From Lithobates sylvaticus (lineage: Eukaryota > Chordata > Amphibia > Anura > Ranidae): a stretch of DNA of 64,000 bases. Under the pieces are notes generated by a model. That model had not been told where the DNA came from. It saw only the letters and a list, made by a program, of their open reading frames with translations, and searched no databases. Below, piece by piece: positions 34,387 to 46,182 of this stretch. Made by a program: the position numbers and the translations under genes. The stretch's first letter is position 1. Each line of letters starts with the position of its first letter. The DNA lies in the NCBI GenBank assembly GCA_028564925.1, contig CM053030.1:403759603-403823602 (forward strand). The letters are read 5' to 3'.

Positions 34387-34676
34387 AATATTTATTTATC
34401 TCCAGGTAACAATTTCTTACCTGCATCTGCAGTAGTATAATAATCTGGGTCTTCTTTCCTATTAGCTTCATTGTGGGTAGACCCTTCTTTGAGCACCCAT
34501 ATTGCTCCTGGATGATGTGGATGCTTCTTCTTGGCAACAAGAACAGTCAATCAGTGGAGTCCTCACAGGAGACCTCAATTAGCAGCGTCAGGATATTTTT
34601 TTTTTTTTACTTTTATTGGTTAAACTAAACGGACTTGTGTCTTTTTTCAACCAGACTAAATATGTAACAATATAAC
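34387..34676. other. Sequence before the Tc1 element
   Basis: No gene. Near 34615-34655 the complement of GGTTGAAAAAAGACACAAGT is present, a word common in amphibian repeats (recalled, not searched). Confidence 0.35.
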
Positions 34677-34678
34677 TA

Positions 34679-36301
<1,623 letters not shown>

Positions 36302-36303
36302 TA

Positions 36304-37452
36304 TGTCATTACAGAGTGAGAGGTAGCAACATAAAAGTATACTAGTGTTTGTTTGTTTTTTCTTTTTGGGGAGGGGGGGTGTTGGTGGCATTTGGTGTTT
36401 GATGGGTTGAGTAGAAGTCTGATATTGGCAAATGAGGGGGTTGTTTTTTTGCTGAAAGGGATTGTGACAGCTCTAGATAAAAAAAGTGTACAAAAATAAA
36501 ATGTCAGTCTGGGAATTTTTGCTTATACAAGCAACAATAAAAATGTAACTTATTTGGTGTAATTGTTGTGTTCTAGAAGATATGAATGGTGGTACAAAGC
36601 ATCTGTAGCACACATTATTTTGGCTCTGCCACTCCTTCCTCCTGCTGACACAGATACAATCGGCTTGTGCCCTTCAGTTCAGACAGAATAACCACTAAAG
36701 GTTTACCTGAAATTTTCTGTTGTACTACATGTGCCGTCAAAAGCTTCATGGCTCTAGTTTTACATGCAAACTCCCACCATACTGCACAGTCTATAGATGA
36801 ATACAATACAGAGAAAAATGTTATGGTTGTGTGCTACCTAAGTATGATTTACCTCTGTGGATAAATAAACACTTCCCACCTACTGTACTTTTCCCTGTTG
36901 TATTAACCCCAGTTGTTTGAGTCCAAGGGTAGCCAGGTAAGGAAAAAATGCATTGTAACATTCAGTCTTCTCTTAGGACATTGGAGGTATATACTGTAAG
37001 TGCCTGGTGCCCAATAGCACAGGTTGGTGTTTTGAGTTGGGGTTTGTTCCATTTGTTAATCCCCCAACTCCCAACCGACATCCTCTTGAAACACACTCAA
37101 AAACACAGTCTCAAAACAATAATGCTATACATTTGAGGTCTATATGCTTGTCTCATACTTGTAAACATCATTCACCCAGAAAAACATTAGGTTTTCAGAG
37201 ACAAAGTGCATTCAAGGTGAGCAGGTTAGTGAGTTGTTCAACTAGGAGTTCCTAATTGTCATTCATATCTTTACTTCAGTGCAAGAACAGTCAAACTGAA
37301 CTGAGTGCCCTTGATGAGCAGACAGACTAACCTGTTCATTAGACTGACTGTCCAGCAATCATATTAAGCATTCCGAATTAAGGCAGGTGTGCACTACAGA
37401 GACCACAAGCAGATGGTAAAGACTCAAGGTTGACTGTTACTCCAAATTCCTG
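36304..37452. other. Intergenic DNA, nothing recognised
   Basis: Contains a G run near 36371-36379 and only short frames. No gene or repeat boundary could be supported. Confidence 0.45.
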
Positions 37453-38074
37453 TATATACTAGACATGTGCATTCGTTTTCGTCCGAATGCATTTTCGTCC
37501 GAATTTCAGGTATTTTCGTTATCGTTTTAACAAACGATAACGAAAGTGCAGAATCCGAAAAACGAAAGATCCGACATAAACTTTATTTTCGTTGTAACAA
37601 CAGTTCGATATAGATAGGAGCTTCGACGCTGACAATAACAATCTGTGTCCATTGAACCTGTGGTCGAATGTGCCTAAACTTAACTCTATTAGTCCAAGAT
37701 TATTCTACATAGAGAGAAAAGATTCGATGTAGAAAGGAAAGATTTGACATAGAAAGGAAAGATTCGACGTAGAGAGGAAAGATTCGACGTAGAGAGGAAA
37801 GATTGCTGCTGGAATTGGGTGGAATTGCAGCTAAACTATACAGAGTCATACAGTTTAGCTGCTCCGTCGAATCTTCTTTGAACATTCGACAGACACCATA
37901 AGCCTTCAATGACAGATTCAACCTTAATTCATTTGAATTTTCGGACGAATGCAATTTTTAACGAAAAACGAAATAAATAAAAACGAATTTCGGGAATAAC
38001 TAAATAAATTTATTTTTCGGATGAAAACGAAATTCCGAAACGAAATATTTCAGTGTGCACATGTCTAGTATATA
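37453..38074. mobile_element. MITE with perfect 19-bp terminal inverted repeats
   Basis: TATATACTAGACATGTGCA at 37453-37471 and its exact complement at 38056-38074 bound a 622-bp element. Further inside, the ends stay imperfectly complementary (TTCGTTTTCGTCCGAAT against ATTCGGACGAA-type words). It carries a 20-bp tandem repeat (37708-37803) and a hairpin at about 37829-37862 (CAGCTAAACTATACAG). It has no protein. The superfamily is uncertain; TA or TATA duplication would fit Tc1/mariner or hobo-like MITEs. Confidence 0.75.
37708..37803. repeat. 20-bp tandem repeat inside the MITE
   Basis: Four to five copies of GATTCGACGTAGAGAGGAAA in tandem. The last two complete copies are identical and the earlier ones differ at 2-4 positions. 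Confidence 0.85.
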
Positions 38075-40331
38075 CTGCTAAAGCAGAACTTCAGGCAAAT
38101 TTTTTTTGTTAAAATGTGCTGTGTTAATTATAGTTACCCATATCCAGGATCTCTGCCCTTTTCTTACTAATTACAGTTTCATTTATGCTGAGAAAGGGGT
38201 GAATCATTCACGAAATACAAGGCATATTTTTAAAGAACAAGTATGGCTTCTGTGTATGAAAGCCGCAGCTAGCCAGAGGTATAGTGAGAGATATGCTTCC
38301 CTGCATGAATGAATCTGTAAAAAGTGAAGAAGGGGAACCAATCCTGGAGGTGGCATACACCTCATAAGAGTTAACCATTTGTTACACAGCAAAAACATTT
38401 GCCTAAAGTTTGCTTCAAAAATCACAATTTTATTAAATCATACATGTAACCTTTATTAGAATCTCATTATTAAATATGTAATTTGTTCTCACAGAAATGG
38501 ACCATGGCATTTTTGAATTAAATGTGCCTTAATTGTAAATTCAAAGATTATTGCAAATACTATAGATCCCATGAAATATTACCTTAAACTTTCAGATGTA
38601 GGAAGTCTATTCTCAAATAATAGATATTGATGGTAGTTTATATTAATTCGTGTTTTTTGTATTTGTGATTTTTATGTTTATTTGATTGTCATTTGTGTTC
38701 TGTCACTTTCTTTTCATGAAAAAAGTAAAATAATGAAGTTACTTGGGATCTGTCTTTTGGAACAAAAATACATCTAGGATAGTTGAAAAGAGCTTCTGTA
38801 ACCCTCTGGAGCAATTTAAAGCCCATTGCATTTTTAAATTAAAACTTGCAGTAAAATGAAAGGTTCACATGTTATTTCAAGGCCCCCTCAACATATAAAA
38901 ATCTCTTATTTATATGGCCAAAAATGTACCTGTAAAGCAAAAAGTGAATTCTTACCTAATCCTCTACTTCCACATGCACAAGATGGAATTAGTACTTTAA
39001 AAAAAGACACGCTAGTCCAGTGCAAAAAAGCCTTTCACAAGATTTGAGATTTTCATTGTTCCCAGGATCTCACCAGAAGTATCATAATGACACCCTTGCC
39101 TAGGCACCTCGGAAGAAAGATAGAGGTAAGACAAGTAGCTTATATATTTTAACCTTTTTCCTTACAGGTACATTTTTGCCTATATAAACTATAATTATTT
39201 GTACAGGGGCAGGGGACTTGCATGTGGCTGTAAGGTCTATTCTACAAAACACAAAAAAAACATTGACGCCAAAACATTTTCCTAAAATAGCAACATTTCA
39301 CCATAATTTTATGATTTTTCACTGTAGTTTCAGAGAAATTAAAACTTTCAATGTTGCTCCTAATTATTCACTTTTACTACTTGCTCAAAATAATAAGCAC
39401 ATTGCCTCTTTCCTAAGTTTTGGATCCAGACTAGCTGGGTTATTTAGTAGTGTATCAAAACAATTCCCATCCCAATTTACATATTAAAAGTTATTCTGAT
39501 GATTTTGATGGTTACAGTAGAGAAGTTGTCTTGCACATCAGAAGGAGATATCTCATCTGTGTGCACTCAAGTGAATCAGAATATGCTAAATTGCTGAAGT
39601 GAATGTGTCAGTTTGTAGGGGCAGTGATGTGTTTGGAATAGTTGATTACTGGAAGTGACAAATCTTATGAATAAGTAAAAACATCATAAAAATGTTTTCT
39701 CTACCAGACTGAAAAACATCATTTTCATTAGTTAACACATATACTTGATTTTTTTTGTTTTAATGTATAAATCATACTGGGTGTAGCAAACATATGTCAA
39801 AAACAAGTTCATTTACTATTACATAAAAGCTAGATCTGGACTGCGATTAACACAATTTATTATTTCACTAAAACACTTAAAGGAGACTTACCCACAGACT
39901 AAAAGGGAAACTAAAACGGTTTTAGGTCAATGTTTTTTTTTTTATACCTTTTAAACTTTTTTTTTTATTATTGCTCTATGCTTTTGATTGAAACGTTGAA
40001 CCAAGCCACTGAGAAAAACAAGGAGAAAGGTGAGGGCAGGTACTGCTTTGACTCATTCAATTACAGTATTATAGTTGCCAACATTTAAAAGTAACTAAAC
40101 AAATTTTGAGTACCAGCCACCACTGCTAGAAGGGAAACTTTGAAGGGTCCGAGAAGGGAAATGTGACTCACCAAACACAAGGATTGCCTTCTGTTTTTCA
40201 TTTCACTGTCCAGTCACAGGCGGGAGGGGGAGAGGACCTGTGTGTGTTATTGAATTAAGAAGAGACAAGAGAAGAACCTTATCTCCTTTCCTACCAGACA
40301 GAGCTATGTCGAGTGGCAGAGCTGTGTAAAT
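38075..40331. other. AT-rich intergenic DNA, nothing firmly recognised
   Basis: Short MITE-like borders occur at 38083 (CTAAAGCAGAACTTCAGG) and near 39890 (ACTTAAAGGAGACTTACCC), both without partners. No coding gene was supported. This region ends at the left boundary of the PLE pair. Confidence 0.45.
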
Positions 40332-41262
40332 GAAAATACAAACAACATTGGATGGACCGTGCTTGGTCCGCTCAAATTGGCGTTTGTAGCAGCGCTATTC
40401 TGAGTTTTTCAAGTGAATAAAAAACATTTGATATATACACTCACACTAGAACACCATATATCACATAGAGTTGTGAAAAATTAATCTTATAGGTGAAATA
40501 AAATTATAAATATGAATCTAGTGAGCGTGATAAAATTCTCATAAGTGCTTAAAATAAAAATTACATAAAAGTGCTTTCCAGTGAATCATATATGGTAAGA
40601 AAATATATGATAGAAATTATATGATAAATAAAAATAAATCAATCAATGAATGATTATCAATTCTGTGTCTCCAGTCCACATAAAATCAAGCTTGTCAAAC
40701 TGGTCCCGCTTGGACTGCAGCAAACCACCAATCCACCAAGTGACAGTTGGTATAAACAAAACAGTTCAAAATTTTGGGTGTTTGAGTGATCCGACCACCG
40801 ACGGTTTCCACCTTGTGCAAGACTCGCCCCTATGGGGATGCACTCACCAGAAAACAGCTTTAAATGTGCCTGTAGTAATAACCAATGAGGGCCTTCTCAT
40901 CCAACATCAGACCATCCACCAGCGCGAAAATAGGACCAGATCCACTGTTCTGCATCACCTGATCATTGCTCCACCAGCGCAGTCACATAATGTATGAGAA
41001 GACAAACGGAGGACCACATAGTGTAACACTGCTTAAAAGTAATTTTATTGAAAAACACTTCCCCTTTAAACAAACAATCCCCCCTAGTAGTAACTGCGTA
41101 CCAAAATAAGATAATAAATTAGCCTTTAGATAAACGTAGAAATCTACTGTGCCTGAATCCAGTTCACAGGATATGGAGGAAACGATTTCCGCTGAGTGTG
41201 TGAGCGGTGTCTCTCCTTCCTGATGGTCTTGGAACGCACAGTGGACCGCAAGCGTGATGACG

Positions 41263-41347
41263 TCACTTCCTTCTGACCTACGCCCTGACGCGTTTCGTCA
41301 TTTCCGACTTCTTCTCGAGGGCGTAGGTCATCAGGGAGGAAGTGACA
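41263..41347 (-). ncRNA. Hammerhead-like motif in the PLE 3' region (minus copy)
   Basis: Mirror copy of the motif at 49466-49550. On the minus strand, stem I is GACCTACGCCCT paired with AGGGCGTAGGTC, stem II is GTC-GGAAAT-GAC, then come GAAA, CGCG and TC before the 3' strand of stem I. The first core block reads CGAGAAGA instead of CUGANGA, so the usual U is replaced. Hammerhead ribozymes are an established feature of PLE terminal repeats. Confidence 0.55.
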
Positions 41348-42286
41348 TATATATACACTGATTGATGTGCCGACCGTCCAATGAGAAGGCTAGCATGCTC
41401 ACACACTGGACGGGGGCGATGTAGACCAGACAAACAGACACTAGAGGTCTAATAGAGACATCTAGAGATGAAAGCTCCGGTATCAGTGTGTTTACAGCAA
41501 TATGAGACATTGTAATCAATATATCTCATTAAAACATATCATGTTGAAACGTAATAATGTCCAAAGAATAAAATATTTGTCTTAGTGTGTTTTGAGAGGT
41601 AAGATAGAGGTAGGATATACATCCATCTTCCTCCCTATACATTTAATTTGTTTTTGTGGGCTGCCATTGTTGATGTATGCATACACCTTTTATATGCGGT
41701 GTGTGTATTCAAACCTCATATAATCTCTAGCTTTTGCACGCTGTTTGTGCGATTAGGTAGATGGTGATGCAGAATCAGTACCGCTGGTTGCGGGGATAGA
41801 GTTCTATTAAATTATAGCAGACTTGCAATCAAGGGTGGCAGCCTATATTCCCAATACAACCTTATTATATATTCAAGGAACGTGAACTTGAGTATTAAAA
41901 TACCGGTTTCATGATATTTATAAAATGGTATGTATAAAATATATATATATATAATATTTAGGTGGACAAGGATATGTCTATAAAAATTAAAATTGATTAA
42001 AATTGTATTATGTACTCATATATATATAAAATTATAAAATTAAAATAATATATATATTAAAAACACAAAAATATACAAAATTTAAAAAATATATGTATAA
42101 AACCAGTTGCATTATGAGATCAGAGTGACTGGGTTGTCTGTGGAGATAATGTTGTTCATTCATATTCATGTTCCTTAAATATGTACATATACCGACACAG
42201 TCCCATACATAAACGATCATGCGACATGGTCCTCTGGAGATTTATCACTGTTTATGTGTTTGTATTGGTGTGCTTTTTCTAGGGCA

Positions 42287-44638
42287 CTATGTGTCACTTA
42301 TGAAGCAATTGATATCTAGTTCGATGTTTAATCCTTTGGGCGAGAGCATGTCAACTAGGTATATCCATTTTGTTTCTTGTTTAGACAGTTCACGGACCAT
42401 GTTTAAACCTCTCCAATGGGGTTGGATCTGTTCGATACCCCAGAATTGGAGACCTTTAGGGTCCTGGCCATGTTTGAGTTTAAAGTGCAGTGAGACATTG
42501 TGGTCTTTAAAACCAATTTTTATGTTATGAATATGCTCAGCAATTCGCACTCGTAATAATCTTTTTGTCCGTCCAATATACATTAAACCGCATGGGCACT
42601 TTAAGGCATATACCACATGCGAGCTATTGCACGTGATAAACTGTTTAATAGAAAACACATTATTGTTGACTGAGGAGGTGAAATTTTCCAATTTCCTGAG
42701 GGGTTTAGATACTTCCCGGCATGCTTTACATTTCCTACAGGCGAAAAAACCATCTTGGTCCCAGAATGTAGGTGGTTTTTTTGGCGGATCAATAACCTTT
42801 TTTACTACTCGATCTCCAAAGCTAGAGGCTTTCCTGTAGATAAATTTCGGAGCTGGAGGCAATGATGACATTAGTTTCTTGTCCAGGAGCAGGACATGCC
42901 AGTGATTTTTAAAGATTTGTTCTACCTCTTGATACTGTGCATGGTAACCAGATAAAAAGGCCCATTCCAGATTTTGTTTGCTGGACGGTGTGGATAGTTT
43001 CTCTTTTTCTTCTAAGATAATGGACCTGGGTATTAGATTAACTTCTTCCACTGTCTTTTGTAACTTCACAGGGTCATAACCTCTTACTTCAAACCTATTT
43101 GTGAGAATTTTTGATTGTTCAATATAATTATTTTCTTCAGAGCAATTTCTTCTTACCCTCATTAGTTGGCCTTTTGGGATGTTTTTTAACCAAAGTGGAT
43201 GATGTCCACTAGATATCGGTAAGTAGCTGTTTCTGTCGGTTTTTTTAAAAAATACTTTAGTCTCCAGTCTATTTTGTTTCCGATATATCGTGACATCTAA
43301 AAAATTGATTTCATTAAAATCATTGGTTGATGTTAATTTAATATTGTTGTTGTTATTATTAAGACCATTTAAAAACACTTCAAGACTTAAAATGGATCCT
43401 GCCCAGATAAAAAACAAATCATCAATAAAACGTTTGTAAAATCTCAGTTCTGGTCGCTGATTATTAAAAATCGTCTTATCTTCCCATTCTGCCATGAATA
43501 AATTGGCAATACTCGGGGCAAATTTGGCCCCCATGGCCACACCTCTTTGTTGGGAATAAAACTCTCCTCCATACCAGAAATAATTGTGGGATAAACAAAA
43601 ATCTAGAGCTTTTCTTAAAAACATCTTCTGATTAAAAGCCAAATCTTCCCGTTTACTTAGGGCCCAATTTAGGGCGAGCAAAGCGTCGTCATGTTGTATG
43701 ATCGAGTACAGAGATGAAACATCAGCTGTAACGAGAATGATTTGTTCGTTGTTCTCCAGATTAATTTCTTGTAAAGAGTTTAACAAATTTTTTGTATCTC
43801 TTAGATATGATTTTGTTTCCCTTACACTTTTCTGTAGGAAGGTGTCCAAATATTGACCCAGCCTGGATGACACCGATTCAATGCTATTAACTATTGGTCT
43901 TGCCGGTGGGTTAGTTGGATCCTTATGTATCTTGGGCAGGGTGTACAGTGTTGGTACTCGACTATTTGTGGGAATTAGGTATCTTCTCTCTTTACTCGAG
44001 AGTACTCCAGAGTGAGCGCCCATCTTTATTAGTCTTTCTAAGTCTTCTCTGTATATTTGTGTGGGGTCTTTATTCAGAGTTCTGTAGGTCTCTTTATCTG
44101 ACAACATCTCCAAAATTTGTTTATGATAGAATTCTTTGGTTAATATAACCACTCCTCCCCCTTTGTCGGCCGGTCTGATTACTATATCTTTACGTTTTTC
44201 TAGAAGTTTTATGCCTTCTTCAACGTGTTTTATATTCACTTCTTTTTTTGGTTTCAGTGTTTCTAGATCTTGTAATACCAGACTCTTGAAGACTTCCACG
44301 TGGTGGTTTGGGTTGTTCGATGGATTGAACAGTGATTTGTTTTTTAGTCCACTATTCTTCACCCCAGGTCCTCCATTTCTTGTAGTTATTTGGGGTGTTT
44401 GTGTTGTTTGGATGCTACTTGTTATTTCACTAGTGCAGCCATTGCCCAAGAAATATTTCTTTATATTTATTTTTCTAATATATTTGTGTATGTCAATGTA
44501 CACATTAAACTTGTTTATAGGTTTTTTTATGCCACATTTAAGGCCCAGGTTTAAAATATTTAGTTCCTTGTGTGTGAGATTTACCTCTGTGAGATTAAAA
44601 ATTCCTCCTACTCCGATCCTCTTCTTCTTTTGTTGCAC
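42287..44638 (-). CDS. PLE ORF2: reverse transcriptase with GIY-YIG endonuclease
   Basis: 783 uninterrupted codons. The PLE-specific motif RPADKGGGVVILTKEF is at residues 155-170. Reverse transcriptase motifs: LPKIHKDPTNPPARPIVN (234-251), motif A ADVSSLYS (305-312), motif B QQRGVAMGAKFAPS (363-376) and catalytic motif C RFIDDLFFIW (403-412). A C-x2-C-x2-C cluster CRKCKAC lies at 634-640. The GIY-YIG nuclease follows: VVYALKCPCGLMYIGRTKR (675-693), R698, E701 and a late glutamate near 755. A cysteine cluster between the two domains has been associated with the Neptune group of PLEs; that placement is tentative. The frame at 44638 opens with GTG. The first in-frame ATG is codon 178, past the ADKGG motif, so a frameshift from ORF1, splicing or non-AUG initiation seems required. 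Confidence 0.93.
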   Translation of the reverse strand: MQQKKKRIGVGGIFNLTEVNLTHKELNILNLGLKCGIKKPINKFNVYIDIHKYIRKINIKKYFLGNGCTSEITSSIQTTQTPQITTRNGGPGVKNSGLKNKSLFNPSNNPNHHVEVFKSLVLQDLETLKPKKEVNIKHVEEGIKLLEKRKDIVIRPADKGGGVVILTKEFYHKQILEMLSDKETYRTLNKDPTQIYREDLERLIKMGAHSGVLSSKERRYLIPTNSRVPTLYTLPKIHKDPTNPPARPIVNSIESVSSRLGQYLDTFLQKSVRETKSYLRDTKNLLNSLQEINLENNEQIILVTADVSSLYSIIQHDDALLALNWALSKREDLAFNQKMFLRKALDFCLSHNYFWYGGEFYSQQRGVAMGAKFAPSIANLFMAEWEDKTIFNNQRPELRFYKRFIDDLFFIWAGSILSLEVFLNGLNNNNNNIKLTSTNDFNEINFLDVTIYRKQNRLETKVFFKKTDRNSYLPISSGHHPLWLKNIPKGQLMRVRRNCSEENNYIEQSKILTNRFEVRGYDPVKLQKTVEEVNLIPRSIILEEKEKLSTPSSKQNLEWAFLSGYHAQYQEVEQIFKNHWHVLLLDKKLMSSLPPAPKFIYRKASSFGDRVVKKVIDPPKKPPTFWDQDGFFACRKCKACREVSKPLRKLENFTSSVNNNVFSIKQFITCNSSHVVYALKCPCGLMYIGRTKRLLRVRIAEHIHNIKIGFKDHNVSLHFKLKHGQDPKGLQFWGIEQIQPHWRGLNMVRELSKQETKWIYLVDMLSPKGLNIELDINCFISDT

Positions 44639-45627
44639 CTTGCGTCCTGCCCTGCATCCTCTGTATTTTCCTTTCTTTGTGGTAGTTGTGTACCATCTTT
44701 GGGTTTTTGCAGATAGTCTTGTCTTTGGTTGTAATCTTTGTATTGGTCCTGGGTAGACTGCTGCTTCAGGTAAGGTGATGAGTTTCTTAGGTGATAGGGG
44801 GGTTGGGCCTGCATTGGGGGTCGCCCTCTGCGTGGGTGGTGTCCCCTGCCTCTCTGTTGGCCCCCACGGCCTCTCCCTAAAAAAGGACGAGGTAACGGAC
44901 GGTGTTCATATTCATCCTCATAGTCATAAATTGGCTGGAACCTATTTTGTGTGACTACTCCATTAGTTTGTTGTTGGTGTTGTATCCTCTGATTGTTGCC
45001 TCTCATTCCTTTGTTCTTCCCTTTCCCTCTGTTTGTTGGAGTGGAATAATACCTTGGGGAATCCATGTATAAATTCTCTTCATACTGATTCCTTTCCTCC
45101 ATCCACGGGATATTTGGTTTTTGAACTGGGGTAACATTTGAATTTCTTGGCACTTGAGAAGCCGTGGCAACTTTTGGTTTTGCCCTTTCCGTGTTTGGGT
45201 TATCGATGTTGTCTGGTTCTTGTTGCCAGGAGTACATTTTATTGTTTTTAAAATCGTCAAAATCTTTATGATATTTTTTGATTTTTTTTTTCTTTTGGGT
45301 GTCCTTGTCCACCTTTTCTAAACGTTTCTGTACTTTTAGGTTAAAATCAATGATCTGTTGTGAGTCCTTAATGGGATCTAATTGTAGTTTTAGATCGTTT
45401 ATTTTGGTCTCTATATTTGTCATTTTTCGTTTTTTCCTTTGTATGATTAATTGCTGTAATTTAAAACCGACCCCGTTAAAAAAATCCAGCCATTCCTGGG
45501 TGGATATGGGATCGTCTAGGCCATCGTGGGGGGTCACATCCCATCTTAAGCTCTTAATGATAATTTTATCTTTCATATACTGCTCAAGAGTGCAGATGTC
45601 CCACCACGTTTTTACTTGCTTCTCCAA
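44608..45627 (-). CDS. PLE ORF1: basic, RG-rich putative nucleic-acid-binding protein
   Basis: An open frame of 339 codons upstream of and overlapping the reverse transcriptase ORF. The frame at 45627 begins with TTG. The first ATG is codon 18 (45576), and a TAG lies just upstream of the open frame, so the true start is either that ATG or an upstream exon spliced near 45635. Residues ~60-115 are charged and heptad-like (KMTNIETKINDLKLQLD; VQKRLEKVDKDTQKKKK), suggesting a coiled coil. The middle is Q/N-rich. Residues ~245-280 form an RG box (RPFLGRGRGGQQRGRGHHPR). The role by analogy with LINE ORF1 proteins would be RNA binding; this is inference. In the plus-strand copy only the last ~45 codons are kept. 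Confidence 0.7.
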   Translation of the reverse strand: MEKQVKTWWDICTLEQYMKDKIIIKSLRWDVTPHDGLDDPISTQEWLDFFNGVGFKLQQLIIQRKKRKMTNIETKINDLKLQLDPIKDSQQIIDFNLKVQKRLEKVDKDTQKKKKIKKYHKDFDDFKNNKMYSWQQEPDNIDNPNTERAKPKVATASQVPRNSNVTPVQKPNIPWMEERNQYEENLYMDSPRYYSTPTNRGKGKNKGMRGNNQRIQHQQQTNGVVTQNRFQPIYDYEDEYEHRPLPRPFLGRGRGGQQRGRGHHPRRGRPPMQAQPPYHLRNSSPYLKQQSTQDQYKDYNQRQDYLQKPKDGTQLPQRKENTEDAGQDARCNKRRRGSE

Positions 45628-45758
45628 AATAACCTAGATGGTACATTGCTCCACAATAGTTGGTTTCAATACAGAGGAGGTGTGTGTGATCTGAGAACAG
45701 GGGTCAAGATCAGGACTATTTAAAAATTGTAGCATGGCTGCAGAGAAATTAAATGTCA

Positions 45759-46072
45759 AATATTGGATAGTGATGTTTATTATATTCCGCCCTCTTCAAA
45801 AACACCGCTCTGCGCCCCTAAGATGTGTTACTAACAAAATTGGGTAGGTATATAAGTGTACCCGCCTGTATTAAGTAGATGTATTCAATATATAAATATA
45901 TAAATAAATAAATAAATAAAATATATATGTATATATGTGCAAAATATATATATAAAAAAGAAATCAATAGCAGCAGTCTACCCAGGATCAAAGAAAATAT
46001 GGGAAAATACAAACAACATTGGATGGACCGTGCTTGGTCCGCTCAAATTGGCGTTTTTAGCAGCGCTATTCC
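45759..46072. repeat. Junction between the two PLE copies, terminal-repeat sequence
   Basis: This segment is the reverse complement of the element's 3' terminal sequence (50425-50877) with an internal stretch of about 140 bases missing. 45759-45965 serves as the 5' terminal repeat of the minus copy. 45966-46072 joins that to the plus copy. It holds CAGCAGTCTACCCAGGA, which also occurs in ORF1 of the minus copy just before the point where the plus copy starts (44748), followed by ~85 bp of inverted terminal-repeat sequence. An AAAT microsatellite lies at 45894-45920. The layout suggests template switching during insertion (inference). Confidence 0.7.
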
Positions 46073-46182
46073 GACCAATACAAAGATTACAACCAAAGAC
46101 AAGACTATCTGCAAAAGCCCAAAGATGGTACACAACTACCACAAAGAAAGGAAAATACAGAGGATGCAGGGCAGGACGCAAG

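Larger units (their letters stand above)
40332..45965 (-). mobile_element. Penelope-like element, minus-strand copy with ORF1 and ORF2
   Basis: On the minus strand the order is: a 5' terminal segment (45965 to 45759) matching the element's own 3' end, a short leader, ORF1 (45627-44608), ORF2 with reverse transcriptase and GIY-YIG endonuclease (44638-42287), a ~2-kb 3' region with a hammerhead-like motif (41347-41263), and an end at 40332 within GAAAATACAAAC. A repeated terminal segment in direct orientation is the pseudo-LTR layout typical of PLEs. The right half of its 3' terminal repeat is missing at 40332. PLEs retrotranspose by target-primed reverse transcription. No clear target duplication was found for the pair. 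Confidence 0.88.

Noticed and set aside
34615-34655. Possible tRNA or SINE head near GGTTGAAAAAAGACACAAGT
   Set aside because: No A-box and B-box pair or cloverleaf could be drawn.
45937-46182. N-terminal 82-codon extension of the plus-strand PLE reverse transcriptase frame
   Set aside because: It starts at GTG inside the inverted terminal-repeat junction and is absent as such from the other copy's layout. It is chance open reading.
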